A stretch of 64,000 nucleotides of DNA from Rhodococcus sp. SMB37 (GTDB lineage: Bacteria > Actinomycetota > Actinomycetes > Mycobacteriales > Mycobacteriaceae). This document shows, piece by piece, positions 9,997 through 19,299 of this stretch (its first letter is position 1; every line of letters starts with the position of its first letter). The stretch lies in assembly GCF_004345605.1 (NCBI RefSeq), contig NZ_SLVY01000003.1:62001-126000 (forward strand), read 5' to 3'. Both the position numbers and the translations under genes were made by a program. Below the pieces are notes generated by a model. That model was not told the DNA's origin and did no database searches. It was given only the letters and a program-made list of their open reading frames with translations.

Positions 9997-10614
9997 TCAC
10001 GGACCCTCACCCGGTATGGGATCCTCCCCCACCTGCTGCCGACGATGCTTCGCCGTGAGCATGAACAACCGCACCACCAGGGCGAGGAAGATCAAATTGC
10101 ACACGATCTGCGCCGAGACCACCGCCCTCGTCCCATCGGTGACCGCGGCGATGTCCCCGAATCCGACGGTCGCGAACACCGTCAGGCCGAAGTACAGGGC
10201 TCCCATCCGGGTCAAGACCTCGGTGAACCCCTGCGGTTCGACCTGCGAGAGCACCGCGTACAGCGACGCGAAGCCGAAGATGTACACGGTGGCGGTCGCG
10301 GCGATCCCCTCCATCGCCTGGGCCACGGGATGCGGAGACCGCAGGACCCACCACACCTGCCAGCCGCAGACAGCGCACACCACCGCCGATCCGCACACCA
10401 GCAGGACGAGTGCGGGGAGGTCGTCCAGTTCGGTGAACGGCAGCGTGAAGTAGGCGACACCCACCACGCCGAGCGTCGTCACGGTGCGAAGCAACGCCCG
10501 CCACGTGAGTCCGCGCAGCTGCGCTGACCTGTCGGCATCGGATGACCGCGCGCGGTTCGGCACAGGTGCAAGTATGCGCCCTCCCACCCGATCCGCACGC
10601 TCTCCGACGGGCAT
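9997..10614 (-). CDS. Two-pore-helix-type potassium channel protein
   Basis: Membrane protein of 205 aa. Hydrophobic segments lie at about residues 41-61, 67-90, 101-122 and 165-190. Before the last one sits the pore loop with the selectivity filter TVGFGD, preceded by MGALYFGLTVFA. This is an Ion_trans_2-type K+ channel without a recognisable cytoplasmic RCK/TrkA domain; the C-terminus is a short charged tail. Start ATG 10614 lies 69 bp from the divergent gene at 10684, so the two probably have back-to-back promoters. The hairpin at 9941-9974 terminates it. Confidence 0.85.
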   Translation of the reverse strand: MPVGERADRVGGRILAPVPNRARSSDADRSAQLRGLTWRALLRTVTTLGVVGVAYFTLPFTELDDLPALVLLVCGSAVVCAVCGWQVWWVLRSPHPVAQAMEGIAATATVYIFGFASLYAVLSQVEPQGFTEVLTRMGALYFGLTVFATVGFGDIAAVTDGTRAVVSAQIVCNLIFLALVVRLFMLTAKHRRQQVGEDPIPGEGP

Positions 10615-10683
10615 CCTGTCGGTGGGTCCGACTAGTGTTCACAAAACACGGGTCAATGTCGGGAAGGGAAAGGGGGCAGGTTC

Positions 10684-12096
10684 ATGGGCGAACCGGAGAG
10701 CGGATTCGACCGCGACGTCGACCGGGCCTGGCGCGAGTTCCGGGGGGACCTCGCCGACCACGTCGCCGCCATGCGCGACGGAGGCGGACTCGTGCTCGAG
10801 CCGCTGGCAGAGGAATCCGGGGGCCCGGCCGGGCCGTGCGTGCAGTTCTACGCGTGGGGCGATCAGCAGGTGCGTTGCGAGGTACCGTCGAATCTCCATC
10901 TGTCCGAGGATCGGCATCTGTCGCCGCAGGACGAGGCCTTGCTGCTGCAATTGGGCTGGCAGACACCGTCGCGGGATCCCGATGCACCGGAGGACGGCGG
11001 CTCGCCCGCGTTCTGGATGGATCTTCCGTCGTCGTGGGCCGATCGGCTCGCGGAGGTCGCGGTGCGTGTGCTACGTGAGGTGTGGGGAGTTCCGCACCCG
11101 TTGTTCCTCCGCGCGGAATCCTTCGGGACCGCCAGCACACACGAGTTCGAAACACCGGCGCCGGTCGCCGAGGCGTCCCCGAAGATGCCGGTGCGCGGAC
11201 CTGTCGATCCGCTCGGTGAGGAACACCTGCGAGAGCTCATCGAAGACACCGTGGGCGATCGCGTCGGCGACACCCCGACGTGGGACGAAGACGGCGACCT
11301 CGTGCTCCGCATCGCCGATGTCCTCGTGTTCGTCGGAGTCGGTGCGGGCGCCGCGACAGTGGATCTGCTCGCCCCGATCGTGCATTCGATCAGTGGTCGC
11401 ACCCGCGCGATGGAGGTGGTCTCCGATCTCAATCGGCAGTGGCCACAGTTGAAGTTCGTGCTCATCGACGATCGCGTCGCCGTAGTCAACCACCTTCCGG
11501 CGTCGCCGTTCGTGCCCGAGCACCTGGTGTCCGCCCTCGATCGCATGTCCGGGTTCCTCGAGGGCGTGGACCACGACTTCGCCGCGCATATCGGTGGGCT
11601 GCCGATGCACGGTCACGGCCTCGACGATTATTTCGAGTCCCCGGATTTCGAGGCCTCAGACGACCACGATCCGTTCGAGGACGACCTGTGGGAGCCTCGC
11701 CTCGAAGACGATCTTCCCTCCGCGCTGCTCGAGCTGCGTGATCACCACGTCCACGGGCGCTCCGACATCCCGGTCGAGACGGTCGCGGCGATCGGAGACC
11801 AGGAGGCCTCGCGCCTGCAGCAGTTCCTCGAACTCAGCACCGAGCAGCACGTGGGCTGGACCAGCGAATCCCTCAACCGGGCATTCGTGGGCGACGACGC
11901 CGGCGTCGCTGCCGCCGACGCGAAAGCCCTCGAGTGGAAGCTTACGAGCTGGTCTCTGGCCGCGGCTCTGAGCTACCTCGAACAACCCACCGACAGACCG
12001 GCCCGCCGGCGCAATGCGACGAAACCGAACACGGACGAGCCGCCACTGTTCGACAATCCGGACGAACCGACACTGTTCGACGGTTTCGGCGACTAG
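10684..12096 (+). CDS. Hypothetical protein, possible TY-Chap (T3SS-chaperone/YbjN-like) domains
   Basis: Acidic protein of 470 aa, probably cytoplasmic, without signal peptide or membrane segment. Two similar halves around residues 20-150 and 175-290 (the second containing DLVLRIADVLVFVGVGAGAA and VVSDLNRQWPQLKFVLIDDR) resemble actinobacterial proteins described as carrying YbjN/CesT-like peptide-binding chaperone domains. I assign this only tentatively from overall pattern. The C-terminus is very acidic and ends with repeated EPPLFDNPDEPTLFDG-like motifs. A strong purine-rich ribosome site precedes ATG 10684. Its stop codon shares the CTAG tetramer with the stop of the convergent macro-domain gene. 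Confidence 0.75.
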   Translation: MGEPESGFDRDVDRAWREFRGDLADHVAAMRDGGGLVLEPLAEESGGPAGPCVQFYAWGDQQVRCEVPSNLHLSEDRHLSPQDEALLLQLGWQTPSRDPDAPEDGGSPAFWMDLPSSWADRLAEVAVRVLREVWGVPHPLFLRAESFGTASTHEFETPAPVAEASPKMPVRGPVDPLGEEHLRELIEDTVGDRVGDTPTWDEDGDLVLRIADVLVFVGVGAGAATVDLLAPIVHSISGRTRAMEVVSDLNRQWPQLKFVLIDDRVAVVNHLPASPFVPEHLVSALDRMSGFLEGVDHDFAAHIGGLPMHGHGLDDYFESPDFEASDDHDPFEDDLWEPRLEDDLPSALLELRDHHVHGRSDIPVETVAAIGDQEASRLQQFLELSTEQHVGWTSESLNRAFVGDDAGVAAADAKALEWKLTSWSLAAALSYLEQPTDRPARRRNATKPNTDEPPLFDNPDEPTLFDGFGD

Positions 12097-12608
12097 CGTC
12101 CCGCCACGGCGCGCCGCAGCACGTCTGCAGCGGCGGTGGAGTATCCGACGAGGGTGACCGTCGCAACCGACGTCGCCGTGGCACGGATCACCGAGACCGC
12201 CTGTCCGGCAGCATCCTCGACAGGCCATCGGTAGATTCCGGCGGAGATGAGCGGAAACGCGATGGTCGCCGCACCGAGCTCGTCGGCGACCATCAGCGAT
12301 CGACGATAGGCAGAGCGGAGGATCGGCGACCGGTCGTTGCCGGCTGCGTACACGGGGCCGACGGTGTGGATCACCCATCGTGCGGGCAGTCGGCCCGCAG
12401 TGGTGGCCACCGCCTCGCCTTCGGGGAGGCCGTCGGGCAGTGTCGTGGCACGCAGGGCGCGGCACTCGGCGAGGATCTCCGGCCCACCCGCGCGGTGGAT
12501 CGCGCCGTCGACTCCGCCCCCGCCGAGCAGCGACGAGTTGGCGGCGTTGACGATCGCGTCGACCGCGATCGTGGTGATGTCTCCCTCGACGACGTCGATG
12601 ACCGTCAT
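12093..12608 (-). CDS. Macro-domain protein (ADP-ribose / O-acetyl-ADP-ribose hydrolase type)
   Basis: A 171-aa stand-alone macro domain. The ligand-binding signature NAANSSLLGGGGVDGAIH is followed by RWVIHTVGP and the substrate loop PLISAGIYRWP, all typical of MacroD/YmdB enzymes that hydrolyse O-acetyl-ADP-ribose or mono-ADP-ribosylated proteins. The start ATG 12608 has AGGGGA upstream; a longer frame to 12722 would overlap malQ and is rejected. It is divergent from malQ with 58 bp between. Other ADP-ribose-linked genes (DraG-like hydrolase and NrtR) lie at 55-56 kb. Confidence 0.92.
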   Translation of the reverse strand: MTVIDVVEGDITTIAVDAIVNAANSSLLGGGGVDGAIHRAGGPEILAECRALRATTLPDGLPEGEAVATTAGRLPARWVIHTVGPVYAAGNDRSPILRSAYRRSLMVADELGAATIAFPLISAGIYRWPVEDAAGQAVSVIRATATSVATVTLVGYSTAAADVLRRAVAGR

Positions 12609-12666
12609 GTGTTCCCCTGTTCGTGGGTACTGCCACCGCAGGCGTTTGCTGGCATGATTCCAGAGC

Positions 12667-14805
12667 GTGACGTCGTCGGACAAGCTTCGCGAACTCGCCG
12701 GGCACCACGGAGTGTCCTGCACCTACCGTGGGTGGGACACCCACGAACATCACGTCTCCGACCGGACTCTGCGCACGATCCTGGCGGCCCTCGACGTGCC
12801 GGCCGATTCGGACGCCGAGATCCAGGATTCACTCGCGGACGTCCCGAACGTGCCGTGGCGGCAGATACTGCCGCTGTCGCTGGTCGTCGTCGAAGGCGAA
12901 AGGCGTTCGTTCGCCGTGCACGTGCCGCACGGCGATCCCGTGTCGGTGTGGGTGGTGACGGAGGACGGCGCCGAGATCGACGCCGACCAGCTCGACGTGT
13001 GGGTCGATCCGCGCACGGTGGACGGGCGGCTCGTCGGCAGGGCGACGTTCGCGGTGCCGGATCTACCGCTGGGCTGGCACACGATCCACGCGCGCAGCAA
13101 CGACATCGAAGCGACCGGGACGCTCGTGGTGACACCGGCTCGGCTGTCCACGGCCGACCGGGTGCTGCGCTCCCGGCGGTGGGGTCTGGCCGCGCAGTTG
13201 TACTCGGTGCGGTCACGCCGGTCGTGGGGCATCGGTGATTTCGCCGACCTCGCCGATCTGACAGCGGTGACCGCCGGCCACGGCGGCGACTTCGTGTTGA
13301 TCAACCCGGTCCACGCGGCGGAACCGCGGCCCCCGCACGAGCCGTCTCCGTATCTTCCGTCGTCGCGTCGGTTCGTCGATCCCCTGTATCTGCGGGTCGA
13401 GGACATTCCCGAGGTGGCCTATCTTCCGCGTAAACAGCGCAGACTACTCGACGAGAGCGCACAGGCCTGCGCGAAGGCGAACCGCAAAGCCGCACGCCTG
13501 AAGCGGGATCCGGTGTTCCGAGCCAAGCTGAAGGTGCTCGAACGAATCCACCGCGTCCCCAGGGGACCGGCCCGTCAGGCTCGTTACGCGGCGTTCTGCG
13601 CTGAAGGCGGCCAGGCACTCGACGACTTCGCACTGTGGTGCGCACTCGCAGAGAAGGCCGGGCCGCATCGCTGGGACGAGCGGGCGACGGCCCCGGACGA
13701 TCCTTGGGTGGAGCGTCAACGCGTCGTGCTGGCCGAGCGCATCGACTTCCACCGCTGGTTGCAGTGGTTGTGCGACGAGCAGCTCGCCGCCGCGCAAGTC
13801 GCCGCACGTGCTGCGGGGATGGACATCGGGGTCGTGCACGACCTGGCGGTAGGTGTGCAACGTGACGGTGCCGATGCGTGGACTCTCGGCGACGCGCTGG
13901 CGTCGGGGGTCACGGTGGGCGCCCCGCCCGACGACTTCAATCGGAACGGCCAGAACTGGAACCAGCCACCGTGGCGTCCCGATCGCCTCTGCGAGCTCGG
14001 TTACCGTCCGTATCGCGAGATGCTCCGCTCGGTACTGCGGCATGCCGGTGGTGTGCGGATCGACCACATCCTGGGTCTGTTCCGCACGTGGTGGGTGCCC
14101 GAGGGGTCATCGCCGACCGAGGGCGCGTACGTCCGGTACGACCACGAGGCGATGATCGGCATCCTGATACTCGAGGCACACCGCGCGCATGCGGTCGTCG
14201 TCGGTGAGGACCTCGGGGTGTTCGAAGGGTGGGTCCAGGACTACCTCGCCGAGCGGGGGGTCGCGGGTACGTCGATCCTGTGGTTCGAGAAGGACGGCGA
14301 CGTCCCACGCGCGCCCGAGACCTACCGGCAGTTGTGCCTGACGTCAGTCACCACGCACGACCTACCTCCGACTTCCGGCTACCTTGCCGGGGAGCATGTT
14401 TCGATCCGATCGAAGCTCGGTCTGCTGGAGGGGGATCTGGAGACAGAGCTCGCCGGAGCCGCGTCCGAACGCGATGCGGTGCTCGGGCTCGCCCGCGATC
14501 GGGGGTTGCTCGACGACACAGAAGACGGCGCGCTCACCACCGAGCGTCGGGTCGAGGCGCTGCATCGGCTCATCGCTGCGAGCCCGTCGGCCTTGCTGGC
14601 GCTGTCGCTGGCCGATGCGGTGGGTGAGCGTCGGAGCCAGAACCAACCGGGCACCATCGACGAATATCCGAACTGGCGTGTGCCGCTCGCAGACGCCGAC
14701 GGCGAGGCCGTCCTCATCGACGACCTCGCCGGTCACGAGCGCTTCGCGCGCCTGGCCGAGGTGTTGTCCCGGCCGGACGCGAACGAGACTCACCGCCTCA
14801 CGTAG
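12667..14805 (+). CDS. malQ: 4-alpha-glucanotransferase (amylomaltase)
   Basis: Cytoplasmic glycoside hydrolase family 77 enzyme of 712 aa that transfers maltodextrin segments in glycogen/maltodextrin metabolism. The GH77 motifs are clear: GDFVLINPVHAAEP, NRNGQNWNQPPW, the nucleophile-containing VRIDHILGLFRTWWVPEG, VVGEDLGVFE and SVTTHDLPPTSGY. The N-terminal 150 residues are the extension common in actinobacterial MalQ. Start GTG 12667 is chosen because it gives the normal N-terminus TSSDKLRELAGHHGV. Its last 16 bp overlap the end of the convergent fadD gene. Confidence 0.94.
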   Translation: MTSSDKLRELAGHHGVSCTYRGWDTHEHHVSDRTLRTILAALDVPADSDAEIQDSLADVPNVPWRQILPLSLVVVEGERRSFAVHVPHGDPVSVWVVTEDGAEIDADQLDVWVDPRTVDGRLVGRATFAVPDLPLGWHTIHARSNDIEATGTLVVTPARLSTADRVLRSRRWGLAAQLYSVRSRRSWGIGDFADLADLTAVTAGHGGDFVLINPVHAAEPRPPHEPSPYLPSSRRFVDPLYLRVEDIPEVAYLPRKQRRLLDESAQACAKANRKAARLKRDPVFRAKLKVLERIHRVPRGPARQARYAAFCAEGGQALDDFALWCALAEKAGPHRWDERATAPDDPWVERQRVVLAERIDFHRWLQWLCDEQLAAAQVAARAAGMDIGVVHDLAVGVQRDGADAWTLGDALASGVTVGAPPDDFNRNGQNWNQPPWRPDRLCELGYRPYREMLRSVLRHAGGVRIDHILGLFRTWWVPEGSSPTEGAYVRYDHEAMIGILILEAHRAHAVVVGEDLGVFEGWVQDYLAERGVAGTSILWFEKDGDVPRAPETYRQLCLTSVTTHDLPPTSGYLAGEHVSIRSKLGLLEGDLETELAGAASERDAVLGLARDRGLLDDTEDGALTTERRVEALHRLIAASPSALLALSLADAVGERRSQNQPGTIDEYPNWRVPLADADGEAVLIDDLAGHERFARLAEVLSRPDANETHRLT

Positions 14806-16598
14806 ATGCTCTCGATGTCTGCGGCGAACTTCTCGGCGATGACATTGCGCTTGATCTTCAGCGTCGGAGTCAGTTCGCCGGTCTCCTCGGTGAGGTCGCG
14901 CTCGAGGATCACGAACTTCTTGATGGCCTCGGTGTGTGAGACGGTGCTGTTGGCGTCGTCGACGATCGTCTGCATCGCGTCGCGCAGTGAGGGGTCGTTA
15001 CGCAGTTCCGCGATGGTGGCGCCGGCAGGCTTGCCGTTCTCTTCCTTCCAGTTGTCGAACACCTCGGGGTCGACGGTCAGCAAAGCCGAGATGAACGTGC
15101 GTCCGTCGCCGAGGACGACAGCCTGTGACACGAGGGTGTGAGAACGCATCCGGTCTTCGAGAGGGCCCGGAGAGACGTTCTTGCCGCCGGCGGTGACGAT
15201 GAGGTCCTTCTTGCGTCCGGTGATGGCGGTGTATCCGTCGGCGTCGAGCGAACCGAGGTCGCCGGTGCGGAACCAACCGTCGTGGAATGCGTCGGCGGTG
15301 GCCTTCTCGTTGCGCCAGTAACCGTTGAAGATGACCCCGCCGCGCAGTTCGATCTCGCCGTCCTCGGCGATACGAACACTGTTGCCGCCCAGGGGCAGTC
15401 CCACGGTGCCGATCTTCTGCGATCCGGGCATGTTGACGGTGTGCGCCGCGGTCGATTCGGTCAGGCCGTAGCCCTCGTAGATCGGCACGCCGACGCCGCG
15501 GAAGAAATGCCCGAGCTTAATACTGAGCGCCCCACCACCGGAGATGGCCATCTGGCACTCGCCGCCCATGGCCTCACGCAGCTTGCCGTAGACGAGCCTG
15601 TCGGCCATGGTCCGTTTGGCCTTCAGGAACAGGCTCGGACCACCGTGGTCGAGTGACTCGCTGTACGCGATGGCGGTTTCCTCGGCGAACTGGAAGATGG
15701 CCGCATTGAGCTTTCCGCCCGCGGCCGCCTTGCCTGCCGCGGCGTCGCGGACCTTCTCGAACACGCGGGGCACACCGAGGATCATGTGCGGCGAATAGCG
15801 GGTGAACTGGCCCGATACGGTACCGAACTCGGCCCAGTGCGCCTGCGCTGCGCCACCTTCGAAGACCGCGAGCGAGACCGCCCGAGCCAGCACGTGCGCC
15901 AGTGGCAGGAACGTCAGGATCCGGTTACCGGGCTTGGCGACCGCCTGACCGATCGCGGCCGTCAGGATTCCGCGGACCTCCGAGAGGAAGTTCCGGTGAG
16001 TGAGCATGCAGCCCTTGGGCCGGCCGGTGGTGCCGGAGGTGTAGACGAGCGAGGCGAGGTCGTCGGCGCGGATGCCTTCGCGGCGAGCGGCGAGCTCGCC
16101 GTCGTCGATGCCGGCGCCTGCATCGATGAGGGCGTCCACCGCCCCACCGTCGATCCGGTGGATTTCGCCGAGGGTGTCGGGCATACCGACGAAGAGCGCC
16201 TCGTGCGCGGCGGTCTCGACGATGGCGAGGCAGGCTCCGGAGTCCTCGAGGATCCAGCGGATCTGCTCGGTGGACGACGAATCGTAGATCGGCACCGATG
16301 CCGCGCCTGCCGCCCAGATCGCGTAGTCGAAGAGCGACCACTCGTACCGTGTGGCCGAGAGCAACGCGACACGATCGCCGGGCTGCACACCTCCGGCGAT
16401 CAAGCCCTTGGCGACACCGGCGACCTGCTCCGCGAACTGCGATGCGGTGACCGCGACCCACTCGTCCCCCAGCGGGCGCGAGTACATCACGCGGTGCGGA
16501 GTCTTCTCCGCTTGGGTGAATACCGTGTGGACGACGGAATCGTTGTCCGCAACGGTGAACTGGGCGGGGGTCGAGTACTCACGCACTGAAATCTCCAT
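14790..16598 (-). CDS. fadD15: Long-chain fatty-acid-CoA ligase, FadD15 type
   Basis: AMP-forming acyl-CoA synthetase of 602 aa. P-loop motif LVYTSGTTGRPKGCMLTH, acyl-binding region YEGYGLTESTAAH and the FACL segment GWFRTGDLGSLDADGYTAIT followed by GRKKDLIVTAGGKNVSPGPLE are present. The overall pattern (long N-terminus with FAEQVAGVAKGL, C-terminus TPTLKIKRNVI) matches eukaryote-like bacterial ligases of the FadD15 group, which activate long-chain fatty acids. ATG 16598 lies 20 bp inside the upstream marR gene, so the two are coupled. Regulation by that MarR protein is likely. Confidence 0.92.
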   Translation of the reverse strand: MEISVREYSTPAQFTVADNDSVVHTVFTQAEKTPHRVMYSRPLGDEWVAVTASQFAEQVAGVAKGLIAGGVQPGDRVALLSATRYEWSLFDYAIWAAGAASVPIYDSSSTEQIRWILEDSGACLAIVETAAHEALFVGMPDTLGEIHRIDGGAVDALIDAGAGIDDGELAARREGIRADDLASLVYTSGTTGRPKGCMLTHRNFLSEVRGILTAAIGQAVAKPGNRILTFLPLAHVLARAVSLAVFEGGAAQAHWAEFGTVSGQFTRYSPHMILGVPRVFEKVRDAAAGKAAAGGKLNAAIFQFAEETAIAYSESLDHGGPSLFLKAKRTMADRLVYGKLREAMGGECQMAISGGGALSIKLGHFFRGVGVPIYEGYGLTESTAAHTVNMPGSQKIGTVGLPLGGNSVRIAEDGEIELRGGVIFNGYWRNEKATADAFHDGWFRTGDLGSLDADGYTAITGRKKDLIVTAGGKNVSPGPLEDRMRSHTLVSQAVVLGDGRTFISALLTVDPEVFDNWKEENGKPAGATIAELRNDPSLRDAMQTIVDDANSTVSHTEAIKKFVILERDLTEETGELTPTLKIKRNVIAEKFAADIESIYVRR

Positions 16599-17070
16599 CG
16601 TTCTGGTCGGTCGAAGGCGGCGTGGACGGGTCCACACCGGAGCGGAAGCGGCGCAGCAAGTGGATGAACGTGTCGATCTCATCCTGGCCCCATCCCGCCA
16701 GTCCTGCGGTGACTTCGTCGTATCGGCGAGTCACTGTGACGGCAAGCACCGCGTGTCCCCGGTCCGTCAGCCTGAGCGGGTGTCCCAACCTGGTCGGTCC
16801 GGAGTCCGCGGAGAGCCAACCCTCGTCGATGCAGTGGCGTACTTGCCTCGAGACGGTCGACCGATTGACGCCGAAAACCTCCGAGATATCGGTGGCGCGG
16901 CAACCCGGATTGCGGGCGATGAACCCGAGCAGCGAATGCTGCGCGAGCGACAGGGAACTGTCGTCGGACCGCTCCCCTGCAGTCAGGAAGCGCACGAGGT
17001 GAACGAATTCGTCGTAGACCTCGATCACTCCGGTCCGATCCGGTACACCGGACCGCCGATTCTGTTGCAT
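16579..17070 (-). CDS. MarR-family regulator, coupled to fadD15
   Basis: Winged-helix regulator of 163 aa. The core reads SLAQHSLLGFIARNPGCRATDISEVFG and NRSTVSRQVRHCIDEGWL, then the wing GHPLRLTDRGHAVLA, which fits MarR. The start is placed at ATG 17070. A palindrome and a good promoter (TTGAGG, 18 bp, TATAGT) lie immediately upstream and would start transcription at or next to this ATG. The message is thus probably leaderless. The gene overlaps fadD15 by 20 bp. Acyl-CoA or fatty-acid responsive control of fadD15 is a reasonable guess but not shown. Confidence 0.88.
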   Translation of the reverse strand: MQQNRRSGVPDRTGVIEVYDEFVHLVRFLTAGERSDDSSLSLAQHSLLGFIARNPGCRATDISEVFGVNRSTVSRQVRHCIDEGWLSADSGPTRLGHPLRLTDRGHAVLAVTVTRRYDEVTAGLAGWGQDEIDTFIHLLRRFRSGVDPSTPPSTDQNDGDFSA

Positions 17071-17106
17071 AGAGCAACTATAATCCCGGTGTGCTCCACG
17101 CCTCAA
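17064..17106 (-). promoter_or_regulatory. Leaderless promoter with MarR-type palindrome
   Basis: On the minus strand TTGAGG (17106-17101) and TATAGT (17082-17077) are separated by 18 bp and point to a transcription start near the marR ATG at 17070. GTTGC-TCTAT-GCAAC (17078-17064) is a 15-bp inverted repeat covering the start codon and probable transcription start. It would be well placed for repression by MarR. Confidence 0.6.
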
Positions 17107-17130
17107 ACCAGGGCAAGATCACACCGCTGA

Positions 17131-17718
17131 TCAGCGGAAACGGTCGGCGGCGGCCCGCACACGGGCATGGTGAGCGCGCACCCGGTCCCCTTCGCGGTAC
17201 GGCAGGTTGTCGAAATCCCGCCGCCACCCGACCGAGCCGTCGATCATCTCCCGCACGATGTCGGCATGCCCGGCATGCCGAGCTGTCTCACTGTTCATGT
17301 GCACGAGAATTCCGTGCAACGTCACGCGGCCCCGTCCCCACAACTCCACGTGCGTCAGGTCATCGAGCTCGGTCGCAGCGAGAGTCTCCGCAGCATGCAG
17401 CCACGAGCGGCGATACAGCCCCACGAGGTACTCGCGCGACTCGTCGACTGTGGCCCACATGTCGATGTTCGCGCCGGCGGCATTCTCCGGATCCGCCCAG
17501 GGCAGCGCAACCGGGGCGGACCGGCCGAATGCCTCACCGAAATAGCCGAATTCACAGGTTGCGAGGTGCTTGACGAGTCCGAGGAGATTGGTGCCGGTCG
17601 GCGTCATCGGACGTCGCGCGTCATAGTCGGATACGCCGTCGAGCTTCCACAGGATCAGGTCGCGCGAAACCTGCAGCTGCTCGACGAGGTCGGTGGAAAA
17701 CCCGTCGGTACCGGTCAT
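17131..17718 (-). CDS. DinB-like protein (DUF664 type)
   Basis: A 195-aa helical-bundle protein of the DinB/DUF664 superfamily. The N-terminal part has the characteristic LLGLVKHLATCEFGYFG with a conserved histidine, and a later helix NSETARHAGHADIVREM supplies the other two histidines of the metal site. Members use mycothiol or bacillithiol-linked chemistry or act in stress, but this one's reaction is unknown. ATG 17718 is chosen over an upstream in-frame codon because it gives a usual N-terminus. It is divergent from jetA with 102 bp between. Confidence 0.85.
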   Translation of the reverse strand: MTGTDGFSTDLVEQLQVSRDLILWKLDGVSDYDARRPMTPTGTNLLGLVKHLATCEFGYFGEAFGRSAPVALPWADPENAAGANIDMWATVDESREYLVGLYRRSWLHAAETLAATELDDLTHVELWGRGRVTLHGILVHMNSETARHAGHADIVREMIDGSVGWRRDFDNLPYREGDRVRAHHARVRAAADRFR

Positions 17719-17820
17719 GGACCCATCGTATGCGCGCACCTCACCTCACCCCGAGGCGCGACGAATCCGAACGACTAGCCTGTGCGTACCGTGGTGTTAG
17801 CGCAGAGGAGGGGGCAACCG

Positions 17821-19299
17821 ATGGGTGATGGGGGGTCCCGCGGCCTGTTCCGCTACCTGGTCGCCGACGAATCCGACGACTATGTCGCGATCATGGACTA
17901 CTTCACCGATGTCCTGCTCGCCGACACGACGGCCGCCGACATCGCCGCCACCCTCACTGCCGGTGGGCACCACCTCGACCGCGACGTTGCAGAGAACCGA
18001 TGCCGGCAACTCGTCGCGTGGGGCAATCTCGGCGAGGCAGGGCGTGACACCCGCGTCGGATCGATCGGGGACTACGTCCGCGCCACCGCCCGCTATCGTC
18101 CGACGGTCCTCGGCGGCCGCGTGCACCGCGAGGCCACCGCACTGTTGTCGTCACACGACGGCGCCCGCGAGGTCACCCGAGAATCCCTCGCCCGGATCTG
18201 CGACGAACTCTCGCACATCGACGCGGCGACCGACACCGGATTCGCCATCGATCCCAACACCCTCGCCGGACACGTCACCGGGGTGTTCGTGCACCACAAC
18301 GCGTTCACCGACAGCATTGCCGACTTCTACACCTATCTCGCGGAGGCTTCGGGGCGGCCGGACCTCTCCGATGAGGACTACACCGAGTTCAAGCTCCTGC
18401 TGCTCGACTACATCGACGTCATCACCTCCGACCTGAGCCGCCACGCAACCCAGATCTGCACAACAGTGCAGCGCCTGCTCCCCCGCATCGACGACCTGCT
18501 CTCGGCACTCCCCGATCCGGGCCTGCCCAGCGGTACCATCACCCGCTCCCCCGGACGCACACGCGACGAATGGGAACAGCTTGCCTCGTGGTACGACGAG
18601 GACGCCGGCCCCCGGCAACTGCGAGACGCCGCAGCCACGGCACTGAACCGGCTGCTCACCCATACCCGGAGCCGCACCTCCGAAGCTCCCGGTTTCTCCC
18701 ACCGAGCCGATCTCCTGCGCCTGGCCTCCTGGTTCTCGGAGTCCTCGGACGAGCAGGCCCACCGGCTCCACGCCGCCACATTCGGTGCCTATCCGAGCCG
18801 ACACCTACTGCTCGGCCCCGAAGAGCCGGATCCACGGATCGGTGCCGGAACATCCTGGTGGAACGCCGATCCGGTGTCCGTGCCCATCTCGCTGCGCGAA
18901 CGCGGCGACCGCTCGCCGCGCGGCCGGAACGCACGGATTCCCGACCCGACGGCCGACCGATCCCTCATCGTGGCGATTGCCGAGCAGGAGTCGGGCGAAC
19001 TCGCCGACGCCGTCGCAGAACTGCGCGCGGCGAACGACCTGCACGGCGCACAGATCTCGACGCCCGCGCGCGACGTCCTGCTCGACCGGCTCGCGGTACT
19101 TCTCGCACGACACCAGGAGCTCGACGGCGTGTACCGCATCGACGACCACGACCTCGGTCTCACCCTGACCGCCGAACCCGGTCGCGACACCACAGTGCAC
19201 TGCCCCGACGGCGACCTCACCGTGCACGGGTTGGTCCTTCGCACCTCGTCGCCGCTCCTCACGCCCACCGAGTCCGCACCGACGACAGGGGTGTGGTGA
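17821..19299 (+). CDS. jetA: Wadjet type II subunit JetA (TIGR02677/DUF2397), kleisin-like
   Basis: A 492-aa cytoplasmic protein of the DUF2397/TIGR02677 family. In Wadjet (and mycobacterial EptABCD) systems this subunit is thought to be the kleisin bridging the SMC-like ATPase heads. The N-terminal segment GLFRYLVADESDDYVAIMDYF and the helical middle region FYTYLAEASGRPDLSDEDY fit the family. A strong AGGAGGGGG site precedes ATG 17821. The stop overlaps the jetB GTG start as GTGA. The order jetA-jetB-jetC is the usual type II order, but jetD does not follow jetC. Confidence 0.88.
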   Translation: MGDGGSRGLFRYLVADESDDYVAIMDYFTDVLLADTTAADIAATLTAGGHHLDRDVAENRCRQLVAWGNLGEAGRDTRVGSIGDYVRATARYRPTVLGGRVHREATALLSSHDGAREVTRESLARICDELSHIDAATDTGFAIDPNTLAGHVTGVFVHHNAFTDSIADFYTYLAEASGRPDLSDEDYTEFKLLLLDYIDVITSDLSRHATQICTTVQRLLPRIDDLLSALPDPGLPSGTITRSPGRTRDEWEQLASWYDEDAGPRQLRDAAATALNRLLTHTRSRTSEAPGFSHRADLLRLASWFSESSDEQAHRLHAATFGAYPSRHLLLGPEEPDPRIGAGTSWWNADPVSVPISLRERGDRSPRGRNARIPDPTADRSLIVAIAEQESGELADAVAELRAANDLHGAQISTPARDVLLDRLAVLLARHQELDGVYRIDDHDLGLTLTAEPGRDTTVHCPDGDLTVHGLVLRTSSPLLTPTESAPTTGVW

